Source: Nigrospora sphaerica
Lineage: Eukaryota > Ascomycota > Sordariomycetes > Amphisphaeriales > Apiosporaceae
Direction of reading: 5' to 3'
DNA: 64,000 nucleotides
NCBI GenBank assembly: GCA_018287875.1
Contig: JAGVVL010000002.1
Span: forward strand, 310,001-374,000
The notes below the pieces were generated by a model that worked only from the letters and a program-made list of their open reading frames with translations, ran no database searches and was not told the DNA's origin. The position numbers and the translations under genes were made by a program. Positions within the stretch are counted from its first letter, which is position 1; the number at the start of each line of letters is the position of its first letter. Below, piece by piece: positions 43,346-54,769 of the stretch.

Positions 43346-44614
43346 TCAAGGCCCCGGGGTGCCGGCGGCGCTGCCGGTGGCCTCGCGGCTACCGGCGGCG
43401 GCCGAGGCGGAGGCGTTGGCGGCGTTGGTGACCTTCTTGGCCTTCTTTTTCTTGCGGCGGGGCACGAGCTGGGGGCGGGCGCCGTAGCGGCCGAGGGCGA
43501 GCTTGGTGCCGCAGGTGAGGCACTCGGCGTCGGGTGGGGCGGCGCAGAAGATGGACAGGCAGACGCTGCAGACGAAGCCCGTGTCGACGACGCGGCGGTG
43601 GCAGAAGCAAGCGGCGCGAAAGTCGATGCCGTGCTGCGTTGGGCGCACCAGGTGCTCGCGCGCTGCCGCGTCGGGGAGCAGCGCGAAGAAGAGGTACGTG
43701 AGCAGGCCGCGGACGCGCGTCAGGTCGGGGGGCGTCGCCGCCGTCGTCGGGGGGGCCGGCGCCGCGGTCGGGTCGGAAGAGGCGGACGAGGCCGGGGCGG
43801 GTGGCGGCGTGGCGGCCGAAAGGTACGAGCCACCCGTAATGAAGGCGGCCTGCTGCAGGAAGGTGGGCGAGGCGTAGGGCGACAGCGACAGTGTGTCGAT
43901 GGGGATGCGGGCGTGGGCGGCGGCGAAGACGGCGTTCATGGTGGCGATGTACTGGGCGGGCTCCGAGTCGGAGACGGAGAGCACAAGTATGCGCGCGTGC
44001 AGGGTCGGGTGGTCGGGGCCGCTCGCCAGCGCGTTGCTGGCTGCCGTCGACGGGTTGGCCGCGTCCGAGGCAGGTTTGGGCGGCGCGAAGGCCTGGGCCG
44101 TCTTGTTGATGTGCGCGAGCGCCGTCGTCAGCGCGCCCGCAATCAGCGTCGTATGCGGTAGGTCTGCCGGCGGCGTCTCCTCGACCAGCGCCCGCAGCGA
44201 CGCCAGGACGGTCGACTCGATGTTGGCAAACTGTGGGTACTTGTTGGCCGAGCCGCGGCCGCCCGTCGGGTTCGCGGACGGGGCCCGGTCGCCGTTGGTC
44301 GCTGTGCCCGTCATCTCGACGTCGCCGTCGGGCTGGCCACGCGCGCCCCGGCGCTTCGGCGGCCGCGGCGGTTGCGGGTACAGCCACACGGCGCGGTGAC
44401 TGTGAGCGGCCAGAATGGCAACCTGGTTGTCGTTGCCAAAGGCCAGATGGGCGTTGACGAAGACCAGAATATTGGCGATGGCCTTGGAGATGGGCAGGGT
44501 CGACCCCAGTGCCTTCCAGGCGCGCGGGTTCGTGTCGATGATGAGGGCCAGCAGCGACGGCGTTTGGCCCGTGGCCGACACCTCGTAGTGGTCCGAGCCG
44601 TCGATGCGGTTCAT
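43346..44614 (-). CDS. TFB4: TFIIH subunit TFB4 (p34 / GTF2H3)
   Basis: Intronless, 422 residues, ATG at 44614. The Tfb4 von Willebrand A-like domain starts LLALIIDTNPRAWKALG and includes AIANILVFVNAHLAFGNDNQVAILAAHSH, LVEETPPADLPHTTLIAGALTTAL and RILVLSVSDSEPAQYIATMNAVFAA. A C4-type zinc region follows near residues 330-365 (ACFCHRRVVDTGFVCSVC and AECLTCGTKL). It is a core TFIIH subunit that pairs with Ssl1 for transcription initiation and nucleotide excision repair. A low-complexity Ala/Pro-rich insertion sits in the middle (about 285-320), and the C-terminus is a basic run RRKKKKAKK followed by an Ala/Gly tail, which could aid nuclear import. Family identity is clear from the order of the motifs. 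Confidence 0.92.
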   Translation of the reverse strand: MNRIDGSDHYEVSATGQTPSLLALIIDTNPRAWKALGSTLPISKAIANILVFVNAHLAFGNDNQVAILAAHSHRAVWLYPQPPRPPKRRGARGQPDGDVEMTGTATNGDRAPSANPTGGRGSANKYPQFANIESTVLASLRALVEETPPADLPHTTLIAGALTTALAHINKTAQAFAPPKPASDAANPSTAASNALASGPDHPTLHARILVLSVSDSEPAQYIATMNAVFAAAHARIPIDTLSLSPYASPTFLQQAAFITGGSYLSAATPPPAPASSASSDPTAAPAPPTTAATPPDLTRVRGLLTYLFFALLPDAAAREHLVRPTQHGIDFRAACFCHRRVVDTGFVCSVCLSIFCAAPPDAECLTCGTKLALGRYGARPQLVPRRKKKKAKKVTNAANASASAAAGSREATGSAAGTPGP

Positions 44615-47177
44615 GGCGGCGGCTCGCGGGGAAGGCGGACTGGGGCCACGGAAGTGAATAGGCGGCCGCGTTCAACCGGGGGCCGCAGCCCAACTGGTTG
44701 CGGCGACGATGAAATTGTTGGATGTAGCCAGACCGTAGCTGCTCCGACCGGGGCCGTAATATTGACTGTCGGCCGGCTACTGGGCCGTCGATGGGCGTAG
44801 CGGGTATGACAACTCTCGCCTTCGTTCCGTTCGTGACGCGCCCGCGGCTGGGCTGGGCGGAGGAGGATCGAGTACGGCGCCGGGTGCGCTCGCCGGGGGG
44901 GTTGCGAGGCTCGCTTGGGGTTGGAGAAAGCGACGGGCCCGGCCGAGGGATGGAGGCTTGAGTGTAGGTGTGTGTAATGTAAGTGGTAGAGGGAGTGGAT
45001 TGAATTGATTGGAAGCGGAAGCTAGCCAGCCAGGACTTCGCTACCCTACGTGCCGCAGCTGTAGCTCTTCCATCCGTCCATTACTAGCACCCTGTCATGG
45101 ATCGGGGGGAATGTTTTCAAGTGGAGCCCCACGCGCCAAGGACCTGGTGAGGTCACGGACGGGCGACGCCTGTTCCCGTGACTTCCCCCGGCATCTTTTG
45201 GCCTTTTGGGCCTGCAGTCGTTCCCTAAAGAGAGAGACTGGAAGATGGCGTATTCGTAGGCGAGCGCGGCCGTCCAGCAGGCGGGTGTATGTGTGTGTGT
45301 TTGTGTAAGTGAGTGTGGCACCAGATGGCCGACGACGCGAAGCTCTCCTACGTACAACTACGATGCGTGTGCCCTTCTGATTCTGAACGGGTACTTATCT
45401 CATAGCACCCATGCATGCGCATCATGTGTGCTTTACGTACCTTTCCGGTCAAGAGCCCTTGGAAACGAAACAGGCAGGTCCATCTGCCGGCGGAAGCGGC
45501 TGCATGTTACAATCCTAATCAAGCATGTACTTGCATACATCTTATTAGAGGCATTACCCCTTCCCACCAATCCCATCCCCATGCCATTTCGATGCACCAA
45601 GGTGGCCACGCCGTCGCTCACGGGCCTTGGAGCCGCCTGTCGTGCGCTCGCCGGGGCTTGGCCTACCTGGGCATGTATGTACTTACGCTATTCTGATTGG
45701 TATGGTTGGGAGATTGGAGGTGTCGGCATGCGGTGCGGAGGGGCTGGGCTTGTGCGAGGTCTGGTTTCCCATCTCGTTGTTCCGCGTAGATGTTACCTTA
45801 TCGCACAATCCATGCCCGGGTCTGGATTCATTCGGGGTACAGATTGAGGCGGGCAGGGGAAGTTGTGCCGCGTCTCCACCAGCGGGGCCGCCCACCCAAT
45901 ATCCCGGAGACAAGCTGCGCCGGCAGGGGAAGCTTTCAACGGGTCAGTCCAATCAGAGAGCGAGGCGAGATCGTGGGGAGGAGAGCAACTTTGAGGTTGA
46001 GTGAGGGGCAGCTTCATCGTTGCACGCCAGCGCTCTCTCTGTCCGACTGTTCTCAGCCTGCATAGCTCTCCCTCAGCCTACACAGCACGCACCTAGACGG
46101 TAAGTAAGCGAGGCTCCAGATCTGTTCCCGTCCTTGAACCGCACGCATCCAATCCCATTCCAACCGCTGCGGCTGCCGCTCCCAACGAGTACAGCCAACG
46201 AGCCAACCAACCCGCCGCCATAGGGGGCCAACAGGTACCTCAGTCACAGACAAGCCCCGGTACGTGAGTCTGCAAGCGCATCGCCCCTTCTCCTTCCTTC
46301 TCTCTCCCCCCTCCCTTTCCTTAGTAGGTAAGTGCCTTGCGCAGCCTAGGGGAGATCCCGTGGGGACCAGCACCACTGGATGGAAGACATCCATGGGACG
46401 GGACGTGCTCTTGTCATCATCACCTCTCTCACGCACCCCACGCCCACGCCTCGCTTACCAACTGCGCGTCTGACCTGACCTCCATCCCTCCAGGCCTCTT
46501 TCGCAGGCCCCGACATCCGTCAAGTTAGTCCGGATCCAGCTTCGCTTCCACCCTTCAGATCGCCCTCGGGCTTCGTGGCTCGCCCGCGGCCTATCACGAG
46601 AATCACTGCAACCACCAAACGGCAAGCCCTCACTTCCTTTTTCCCCCCTCCACTCCGTCCGGCGCCCCGTCTACCTGCCCTCGGTGCGAGTGTGACACAT
46701 ACACACACGCAAGCGCGCACACCTCTTCGCTCCCTCGCCCACCACCACGCATACACACACGCCAAGCGGCATAGCCTAGGTTCCCCGGTGCACCCTGTAT
46801 ACACTTGGCATGCTCTATATCTTGGCACTTCCGGTTCGCGAAACTCTGCTCCCTTCCGTCCCCGAACCGCCCGCCACAACAACCTTGGGAGAGGATCTGC
46901 CGCGCATACCAGCCAAATTAACTCTCTCTTACGAACCGCCTCATCTTTCTGCTGTCTGCCCAATAAATGAGCCCGGCGTGACCCTTCCCTCTGCCCCAGC
47001 TGCAACTTTGTACCTTCTCTTCCAAACATCAACTTACCTTGATTGCCATGGTCGTTTCCCCCCTCCCCAGACATTAATCTCACAAATCTACTACTATTGC
47101 TGCTGCCTGTCTTGTCTCACCCTGACCAGCGTCTCCCACAACCGCCGCAGAACACCGCAAATCCATCCGCCTCCGCA
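44615..47177. promoter_or_regulatory. Divergent promoter region TFB4 / CRO1
   Basis: 2.56 kb between diverging ATGs. Contains a TG-rich run (45285-45306), C/T-rich tracts (46280-46320, 46630-46680) and CA repeats (46695-46765). No gene could be supported; the part nearest CRO1 looks like a long C/T-rich leader. Confidence 0.4.
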
Positions 47178-49411
47178 ATGGACGAGCAGTCGCTGGCCAA
47201 GATCACCGATCAGGAGGCCATGGCCAAGTTGAGCAGCGTTGAGCAGGCCCAGCTCCTCATCGCCAAGCTGATGCACGGCGGTGACGAGGACGACAGCGTC
47301 TGTAAAACGCTCGACGCTCTGTCCAGGCTCCTCGACGAGGACTACACGGCCAAACAACAAAAGAAGGACCAGCAGTCCATCTGCGACATCATCGACGATG
47401 ACTGCGTAGACAGTATCTTTGGCTACCTCGACATGCGCCAGCCCGACAAGGTGCGCATGCACGCCAGCTTGACCGCCTCGGCCTACCTCAAGGCAGCCGG
47501 CGACAAGGGCTCCAAAGCCCTGTCTCATTTCTTCTTCGACCGCATAAAGCGCGGCACCTACGATGACTACATCGTTGCCTTTTGCGTGGCCGCCGCCGTC
47601 TTCCCCGTCGCGCCTGAAATGATGGCCGACATCTTCCTGAGCGAGGGATTCCTGTCCAGCCTGGGCCCCCTCATGCGCCGCAAGTGGAAGAGCCGCAAGG
47701 TCGAGACGGCCTGTCTCCAAATGCTCAACGCGGCCTCGATGAACGCTCACTGCCGGGAGGCCATCGTCAAGTACTGCACCGAGTGGCTGGAGGAGATTGT
47801 GGACCAGGACCCTGCCAACGCCGTCCAGCAGGCCCATGCCGTCGAAGCCACGGCGGACGGCCCGCCGGGCTCCATCGCCATGCGACGGCACTCCGAGTCC
47901 GTGCAAAACCTGGCCGCCGTCATCCTGGCCAAACTGAGGGTAGGCACCCTGAAGCTTCCACTCGCCGCACCACGGGCCATTGAACACCTGCAATGGAGAT
48001 AGGCGGGCGAGCGTGCCCGCAGCGCTGGCTGACTGGACGGATTCAGGCAGTTCCATCGGCCGCATCTCAACCGAGTCAAGGAGGGGAGGAAAGCAAGATT
48101 TCGCTGGCCACAACCAGCATCGAGGACCTTTCTAAGAAATTTACCCACATGATACTAACCAAGGCCGAGCACGGCATTAACGACTCGGTCGAGGGCCTGG
48201 CCTACGCCACCATCCAGCCGACCGTCAAGGAAGAGGTTGCCAAGGACGGGCGGCTTCTCAAGAACCTGGTGAATATCCTTGCCGAGGCCCCGCCAAAATC
48301 GCCGACCACATACGGAGCGCTTGCCATATTCCAGAACCTCACCCGCTACCAGCCAACCCAGACAGACGAGGAGAAGAAGATGAACCAGCTCAAGGCCTAC
48401 GCCAACGCCGCCGGCAAGCTGAAGGGGCCCCACCCGCTCAACGACGACGAGCACGTTTCGGCTCGCTGCAAAGCCGTTTTTGACGCCGGCCTCGTCCCTG
48501 TTCTTGTAACACACAGCAGGAATGGCTCTGTCGCCTCCCTGTCCATTATCGTATCCATCATCTATGCGCTTTCCGTTTCCACAGCAATCCGGGGCCAGCT
48601 GGCCCAGCAGGGTGCGGTAAATCTTTTGATCGCAGTGTGGACAGCCCTGCCCGACTCGGAGAGTCAGGCCAAGCGAACAGCGGCGCAAGCCCTGGCGAGG
48701 ATTCTCATCAGCACCAACCCGGAGCTCGTGTTCGGAGGCAGCCGTGCACGTCCGCAAAGCTCGGCCATCCGACCTCTAACATCCATCATCCCCCTGGACC
48801 CCGCCGCCGAAAGTCGTGATCTCTTACCCACTTTCGAAGCCTTGATGGCGCTGACCAACCTTGCGTCGACCGACGACGACACCCGCGCGACCATTATCCG
48901 AACGTCGTGGAATGAGATTGAGGAGATGCTCCTCAGTTCCAATGACAAGGTGACCAAGGCGGCCGTCGAGCTGATTTGCAACCTGGTCCAATGCACCGAC
49001 GGCGTGGCCCTCTACGCCGACGGTTCCCCCAAGGCGAAACAGCGACTGCACATCCTCCTCGCACTGGCGGACGCCGAAGATATGGGCACCCGCATGGCAG
49101 CCGGTGGCGCTCTGGCGTCGTTGACGGGCTACGAGCCCGTGACCAAGGCGATCCTGGAGCGGGAGCGCGGCACCAAGGTGATTCTGGGCCTGTGCGCCGA
49201 GGGTGAGGAAGACTTACGGCACCGGGGCGTTTTTACCATCTGTAACATGGTGATCCAGGAGGGCGAGACGGGCAAGCAGGCCTGCGCGCGGTTCAAAGAG
49301 GAGGGCGGCATCGAGGTGTTGAAAGAGTGCGCCAAGAAAAGCCGGCGGAGCGCCGTGGTCGAGGGCGCCGTGCACGCGCTGAAGAGCCTGATCGAGGCAG
49401 ACGACAGCTGA
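47178..49411 (+). CDS. cro1: UCS-domain myosin chaperone, CRO1/UNC-45/She4 family
   Basis: Two exons (47178-47939, 48047-49411) joined in phase; 708 residues. The protein is almost wholly helical armadillo-like repeat with no TPR domain, as in fungal members. The C-terminal UCS region is recognisable from KLVNILAEAPPKSPTTYGALAIFQNLTRYQP-type sequence through VPVLVTHSRNGSVASLSIIV, RTAAQALARILISTNPEL, FEALMALTNLAS, EEMLLSSNDKVTKAAVELICN and TRMAAGGALASLTGYEPV. UCS proteins fold and hold myosin motors. The Podospora homologue CRO1 is needed to pass from the syncytial to the cellular state in sexual development, and yeast She4 supports endocytosis and mRNA transport. An alternative in-frame start is not evident; the ATG follows a C/T-rich leader. 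Confidence 0.92.
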
Positions 49412-51617
49412 GTGGCAATGGAGAGAGGGCCGAAGAGGGAGTTTTTGTTGCTGTCCGACTGCATAACTAGCTGCCGGTGATCAAAAGTATACGCCCGTCC
49501 ATGCAACCACCACCATCGGTTTCATCCCTGTGAACCAAGCCCGCGGTAAGAGATTCTGCCCGCAATTTTGGGCGGGCCGTTAGATGGCAAGCATCACCAG
49601 CCTATTGCTAACTCGGGGCCGTCCGCTCGACACCAAGACACGCCGGTTAACGCACTTATGTCATGAAGCGTACAGGCCTGATCCTACCCAAGGACCTCCT
49701 GTGTGGCAATCTGTATACACGTCGCGCCACTTATGGCCACTGTGAATCTTGACCATGTCAGCTGCCCACCTTTCCACATTAATCGTGGAATCAGCCCTAC
49801 ACGCATCATCCCCGCTCCAGGAGCCTTGCTATGTATTTCCACACATTACTCACGGCCCGGCGCGCCCTTTTAAGCTGTCGCCGGGCCTCCTGGACCGCCT
49901 CGTCCTCTTCTTCGTCTTTTTCTTGGTCGTCGGCCCCGCCGAACTGCGATGAACAAGTGATGTCCAAGCCAAAGTTGACGTCGTCGGCACCGGTACCGCT
50001 ACCGGCTCTTCCTTCCCTTCGGCCTCGATGATCACGAACGAAGAAGAAGAGGAAGACGAGGAGGAAGAAGCGAGGGGGTCGGGCCAGTTTGAAAAAGGCT
50101 TGCGGTGAAGAAACCAGGCTGCCATGGCACTCTCGAATCATGGCAGCTCCCACATTGGTAGAAAGTAGTAGTACTATTTTGGTGCGGACAGCCAAAGACT
50201 ACGACGGATGGCCATGGTTCTCATCCCGGTTGCCTCGTCAATGATTAGGCTCTACGCGACAGCACAGTGTGAAGGAGGGAGGGGTATTCGCGTCCTGGTT
50301 TTCTTGCCGACCGGGCCGACGAGAGCTAAGCGAGGAGAGAGAGAGGGGAGAAGGGACCCTTCCGAACAGCCGGCTATCCGACCCTCCTCCCATCTCGGGC
50401 GAGCTGCAGCAAGCAATCGATGGCTCGCCTGGCGTTAGATCACAGCTATTCGCGAGCCCAGCAGGCCGAATCCGTTTCAACAGCGGTGACGCCACAGCGG
50501 GCCGCCTGTCACTTTTCCCATCGTGACGGGCTCCGGCCGGCAGAGAGAGCGCCCAGCAGGGAGGAGCCGAGCGATCTCCTAAAGAACGATCGGCCAGGTA
50601 CTTGCCAAAATACTGTAGGCCAGGTACCGCATCTTCCCGGCTCCGCTAGTCGCAGCGGCAGCCTCAGCCGCAGCAAGTAAGAACCCCCCTCCCTAGGCTC
50701 CTCCACCCCCCAAAACAGGCACAGTGCCGGCAGCATAGAAGCGGCATCGAGATGAGCGTTTTTGAGAGCACCGAAGCGAGCCTCGGCAAGGATGATGGTC
50801 CAGAGGACGGGGACAAAGCCAAGGGAGATGGTCGACCGGACGACGGCTTCCCGAATACCCATCTATGGATCCCATGCCCATCCATCCGCCCTGTCGTCTG
50901 CCTCCACGGGTCGCGGCTCCTACACGTGTGTCCGGGCCTCGTTCGGTTCGGGTCGCACGCGGCCAGCACCACCAGCAAGACCACCACGAGGTCGAAATAA
51001 ACATAGACGGGATGACGGCGGATGTGGGGAAACGGGGAGGCCGACCAGCCCGCCAGCAGCGCCTCTACTTGGTACAAAGTATGTAGCTTTATGTACATGT
51101 ACCCAACTAGTGGTCATCATTTTTTAGTTAATTGGGTTTGATGTTCAGGGGGAGAGAGCGGCCCTGGGTTGGCAAGGCACAGGTTACATTTCTCTTCCAC
51201 TTCCCGAGGCCCCGGCCTCTGCCAAAAATTGGGCGAAAGCCCTGCAACGTCGAGCTACCCGGCTTAGCGCGTTACATTGTAGGTACCAACTGTACCTGAT
51301 GGACGCACTACGTGCCCGGAAATCCGCGAACAGGGGCCGCCAAAAACCGGGAAAGCGAGGCGAGCGCAAACGACCAGCCCGCGTCGTCGTCGTCATTCCC
51401 CCCTCGCAGCCTTGCACGAGAAACCCACCCACCCACACACACATACGCACACGTGCGCGCGCGCGTATCCACACCCCACGCCCCGCGTACGGCCTGGCCA
51501 AAAACACCCGACACGACGACGACGATAACGACGACGACGATAGCGACTACGACGACGACGTCCATCACCATCACTTCCACCGCGCCAGTAGCCGCCGCTT
51601 GGCAAATACCGCCCGAC
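49412..51617. other. Intergenic region CRO1 / DAD1
   Basis: 2.2 kb. Several minus-strand frames are partly protein-like: 49806-50195 ends in an acidic then basic helical segment, and the frames between 50509 and 51098 have hydrophobic stretches. None has a start codon and splice pattern giving a coherent protein. CGACGA-type trinucleotide repeats (51515-51560) and CA repeats (51425-51450) lie in the DAD1 leader. Confidence 0.35.
51515..51562. repeat. GAC/CGA trinucleotide repeat in the DAD1 leader
   Basis: Imperfect run of CGACGACGA-type triplets in the likely 5' untranslated region, ending about 55 bp before the DAD1 start codon. Confidence 0.85.
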
Positions 51618-52248
51618 ATGTCGTCGACAGCGCCGCACACCTCAACGGCCGCCAGCAAGGCTTATTTCGAGCAGCAGCGGGAAGCTCTGATTGGCGAAAT
51701 TGCCATGGTACATGATTCCCCCCTCCCCCATCCCCTGTCCTCCGTTTCCCTTTGCCGGGCGGGGGGGTGCCACCGGGTGATTCCCCATGACCTCCTTGTC
51801 CTCCTTCCCTCCCCCCTCCTTTTCCCGAACGCGTACGGCAGACGTACCCGAGCCCCCTTCCCCTTCAAGTGGCGGGAGGGCGCCGGGTCAGAAGCGAAAC
51901 CGTCTCTTCCCCTTCCCCGGCGTGAGCGAACGCCATTGCTGCTGCTGCTTTCGGCTTCCTGCTGACCTTCTCGGCCCCCAGAGCTTCGAACAGGTCCTCG
52001 CCAACGTCAACAAGCTGAACCGGTCGCTCGAGGCCGTCATCGCCGTGGGCCACGAGTTCTCGTCGGTCGAGGCGCTGTGGTCGCAGTTTGAGGGCGTCAT
52101 GGGCAAGGACGACAACGCCGCCTCGGCCGAGGACAAGGGGCCCAAGAAGGAGGAGGAGCAACAGCAGCAGCAGGCCGACGACGAGGGGCAAGGCGGCACC
52201 GGTATCAAGGCCGAGGAACCCGACGAGGACCAGACCATGACGGGGTAA
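51618..52248 (+). CDS. DAD1: DASH/DAM1 complex subunit DAD1
   Basis: Two exons (51618-51707, 51982-52248) joined in phase; 118 residues. The conserved core spans the junction: [17 protein letters not shown] then [20 protein letters not shown] and [19 protein letters not shown], the Dad1 signature. DASH subunits form the ring that couples kinetochores to spindle microtubules in fungi. After the core (residue about 75) comes a non-conserved acidic and glutamine-rich tail ([16 protein letters not shown]), encoded partly by a CAG-type triplet run. The intron is 274 nt, several times longer than others in this window, and contains no obvious extra exon. Confidence 0.9.
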
Positions 52249-53673
52249 AAGCAGGTGGGCGGCAGGCAACGGGAAAGTGAAGAAAAGGGGAGGGAGCATT
52301 CCAAACTCCCATACAAAATCCTGTTACTGTTTTCTGCGGGGAGCGAACAACCCGTGGTCGGGTAGGGACCATGGATGGATTAACAGGTGGTCCTTCGCGG
52401 AAGGGAAGACCATGCCACGCATCCGGGGTAAAGGGAAACGGGCAACTTTCCACGGTGTCTGAGGCGAAGCATATGAGAGAGAGAGAGAGGATACCCGCCT
52501 GGCCCTTCGCCGAGGGTCACGGCACCCATTTTGATACGAATTGCACACGGCTTACGAAAGGGTGAGATTGAACGGACATGGGGGCTACGACAGGGTACCA
52601 CGGCGAAAGAAGTCCAAGGGGCGGATTCACGATGTGCATATTCCTCGTGGGTTAGTTTCACCCAGGGGCCGGTGGCTTTCCAAAAGGGGAAATTTCTACG
52701 GACTACCTCCAAGAGACAACACGATGGAGAACCGTGGTTTTGATTCGTTCCTATGAGAGGCCACGAAAGGGGATATCGATAGCACGTCGAGGACAAAAAA
52801 CACCCAACCGTTGATGAATACAGGCAGGAAAAGGAGAAAAGGAGAAAAGCAGTTTTCGACGCGAGGTAAACACAAAAGAGGACAAGGAAAACAGTGTCTG
52901 AGAACTCCCCACCATGATGGATCAAGCTCATGTTCTCAACACAATTCCATTCCGAGAAAAACCCCAACCGCTCCGGTACAAGGGGCTTCCCCTTTTTCGT
53001 ATGCGACTAAAAGAAAAGAAAAAGACAGGCGGGCGCAAGAACCCTTCCCTCCCAAGGCTTCATTCCATACATCCATCATCGTTGCGCGCGCAGGAAAAAA
53101 AAAAGCAACCGAACGAGCAGCAGAAAAGAGTAGCGGGTCGACTCCCTCACACGCTCCTTGCTCCTCCCAAAGCAGTAACCGCCTCGAAACAGAATACAAA
53201 GGGGGGAAAAGGAAAACGCCGGCGTGATGAAAACCTCGAATCTATGACGCGAGATGAGCAGATACCCAGATCATGTCTAATCCCACAGCTGCGTGTGTCT
53301 TTGCATCATGAAAAGCGGGCTTTGCGCATGCCTCGTTCCTGGAATCATAAGATGGTCGTGGCAGACAAGCCAAACAAAAAAAACGGGGAGGAAGAAAAAA
53401 CAGATGCAAGAATAGCGGCTTGGTTGTTGGTTGGTTGTTCATTACCGCCTCGTTGTGAAAAAGCCCCCGGGGCCCCCGATTTCTCTCTCGCTTGATGCTT
53501 TCGGCTGATGCTCCTTGGCTGATGCTCTTTGGCTGATGCTGTCTCATGGCTGATGTTTCTCGGCTAATGCTCTTCCTCCCCCTGCCTCGCGCGCGCTCCC
53601 TCTCTCTTTCCGCGGCTGAACCGACCGCGCCGTCCCCTCTCCGGCTTGACAGGTTCCCCTCTCGTCCCCTCTT
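52249..53673. other. Convergent intergenic region DAD1 / RHO4
   Basis: 1.4 kb between converging stops. No supported gene. A-rich runs occur around 52995-53105, and imperfect 14-bp repeats at 53494-53574 lie just past the RHO4 stop codon. Confidence 0.4.
53494..53574. repeat. Imperfect 14-bp tandem repeats in the RHO4 3' flank
   Basis: Five to six units of GATGCTCTTTGGCT type (53494-53506, 53507-53520, 53521-53534, 53535-53551, 53552-53565, partial 53566-53574). They lie about 100-180 bp past the RHO4 stop codon, so probably within its 3' untranslated region. Confidence 0.85.
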
Positions 53674-54769
53674 TCAGAGTGGCCTGCACATGCGCTTCTT
53701 CTTCTTAAAAGCGCGCACGCCGGAGAGGCCGTAGGCGCTCTCCCTCCGTCCGTCCTTGGAGCCGCCGCGTGATGAGGCGGCGTTCATGGCGGCGTCGATG
53801 TTGCGGCGGTCGTTCATCACGACCGTGTCGATGGCCCTCTCAAAGATCTCGTCGACGCCCATCATTTCCTTGCTGCTACACTCCATGTACTGGGCGCCCA
53901 TCTTCTTGGCCACGGCCATGGCCTGTTCCGACGTCACGGGCGTCAGGCCCTGCGTCTTGAGCATCTCGACGCATGTCTTTTTGTGGCGCAGATCCGATTT
54001 CAGGCCGACCAGGATGAGGGGGGTGTAGGGGCAGAAATGCAGGACCTCGGGGTACCACTGCGGGAGGCGACGGTTAGCGCGTCTTCAGCGGAAGGGGGGA
54101 GCCCGGCCGTCGGATCCAGGCAAGAGCGATGCGGCAAAGGAGGAGAGGGCGCGACGAACCTTGTCTATCACGTTGTCTAGCGAGTTGGGACAGTCGATGG
54201 CGAAGCAGACGAAGATGAGATCGGTTTCCGGGTACGACAGTGGGCGCAACCGGTCGTATTCCTCCTGGCCGGCGGTATCCCACAGCGCAAGCTCGACCGT
54301 CTTACCGGTGGACTGGTGCGTCGGGTAGGTGATGTAATTCTCGAACACGGTCGGGACGTATTTCTGGCGACGGGCGACACGGTCAGCTCGGGGGGCACGT
54401 CTCGAAACGAGTCATTGGGAGGGAGGGGTCGGGGCGAGGGGGAGGAGAGGGCGCGCCGCCGCGCTGTTCACATACCTCGGGGAAATAGCCCTGGCTGTAG
54501 CTGATTAACAGGCACGTCTTGCCACAGCCGCCGTCGCCAACGACGACAATCTTCTTGGAGTAGGCGGGGGCCTCGGTGACATGGGTCGCCGACGACTCCC
54601 TACCGGTGGACGAGCTCATGACGGTGCTGACGGTGCCCTCGCTGGACCGCGTATTACGCTCTCCTCGGGGGCCGGTTGCTTTGCGCTGGATGCCGTTGTC
54701 GTACTTGTCGCTGGGGGGCTTACTGTTGCTGCTTCCATAATACGAGTTGCGGTTTTGGTACTGCGCCAT
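53674..54769 (-). CDS. RHO4: Rho-type GTPase RHO4
   Basis: Three exons (54769-54476, 54363-54160, 54057-53674) joined in phase; 293 residues. Start is [12 protein letters not shown] (the upstream in-frame codon is GTG). A 70-residue Ser/Gly-rich N-terminal extension, typical of Rho4, precedes the GTPase domain: P-loop GDGGCGKT (78-85), switch [11 protein letters not shown], switch [28 protein letters not shown] (the Rho4-type variant of NKxD) and [18 protein letters not shown] polybasic stretch AFKKKKR precedes the C-terminal CRPL. RHO4 drives septum formation in filamentous fungi by recruiting formin and actin. The last four residues make an atypical prenylation box, because proline at the third position is unusual. 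The rest of the GTPase is fully canonical. Confidence 0.93.

Noticed and set aside
49806..50195. Acidic/basic helical ORF on the minus strand
   Set aside because: The frame starts with TTG, and composition changes abruptly along it; left as unassigned intergenic sequence.
50509..51098. Possible two-exon membrane protein on the minus strand
   Set aside because: Hydrophobic stretches exist in two frames but no donor/acceptor pair joins them in phase.
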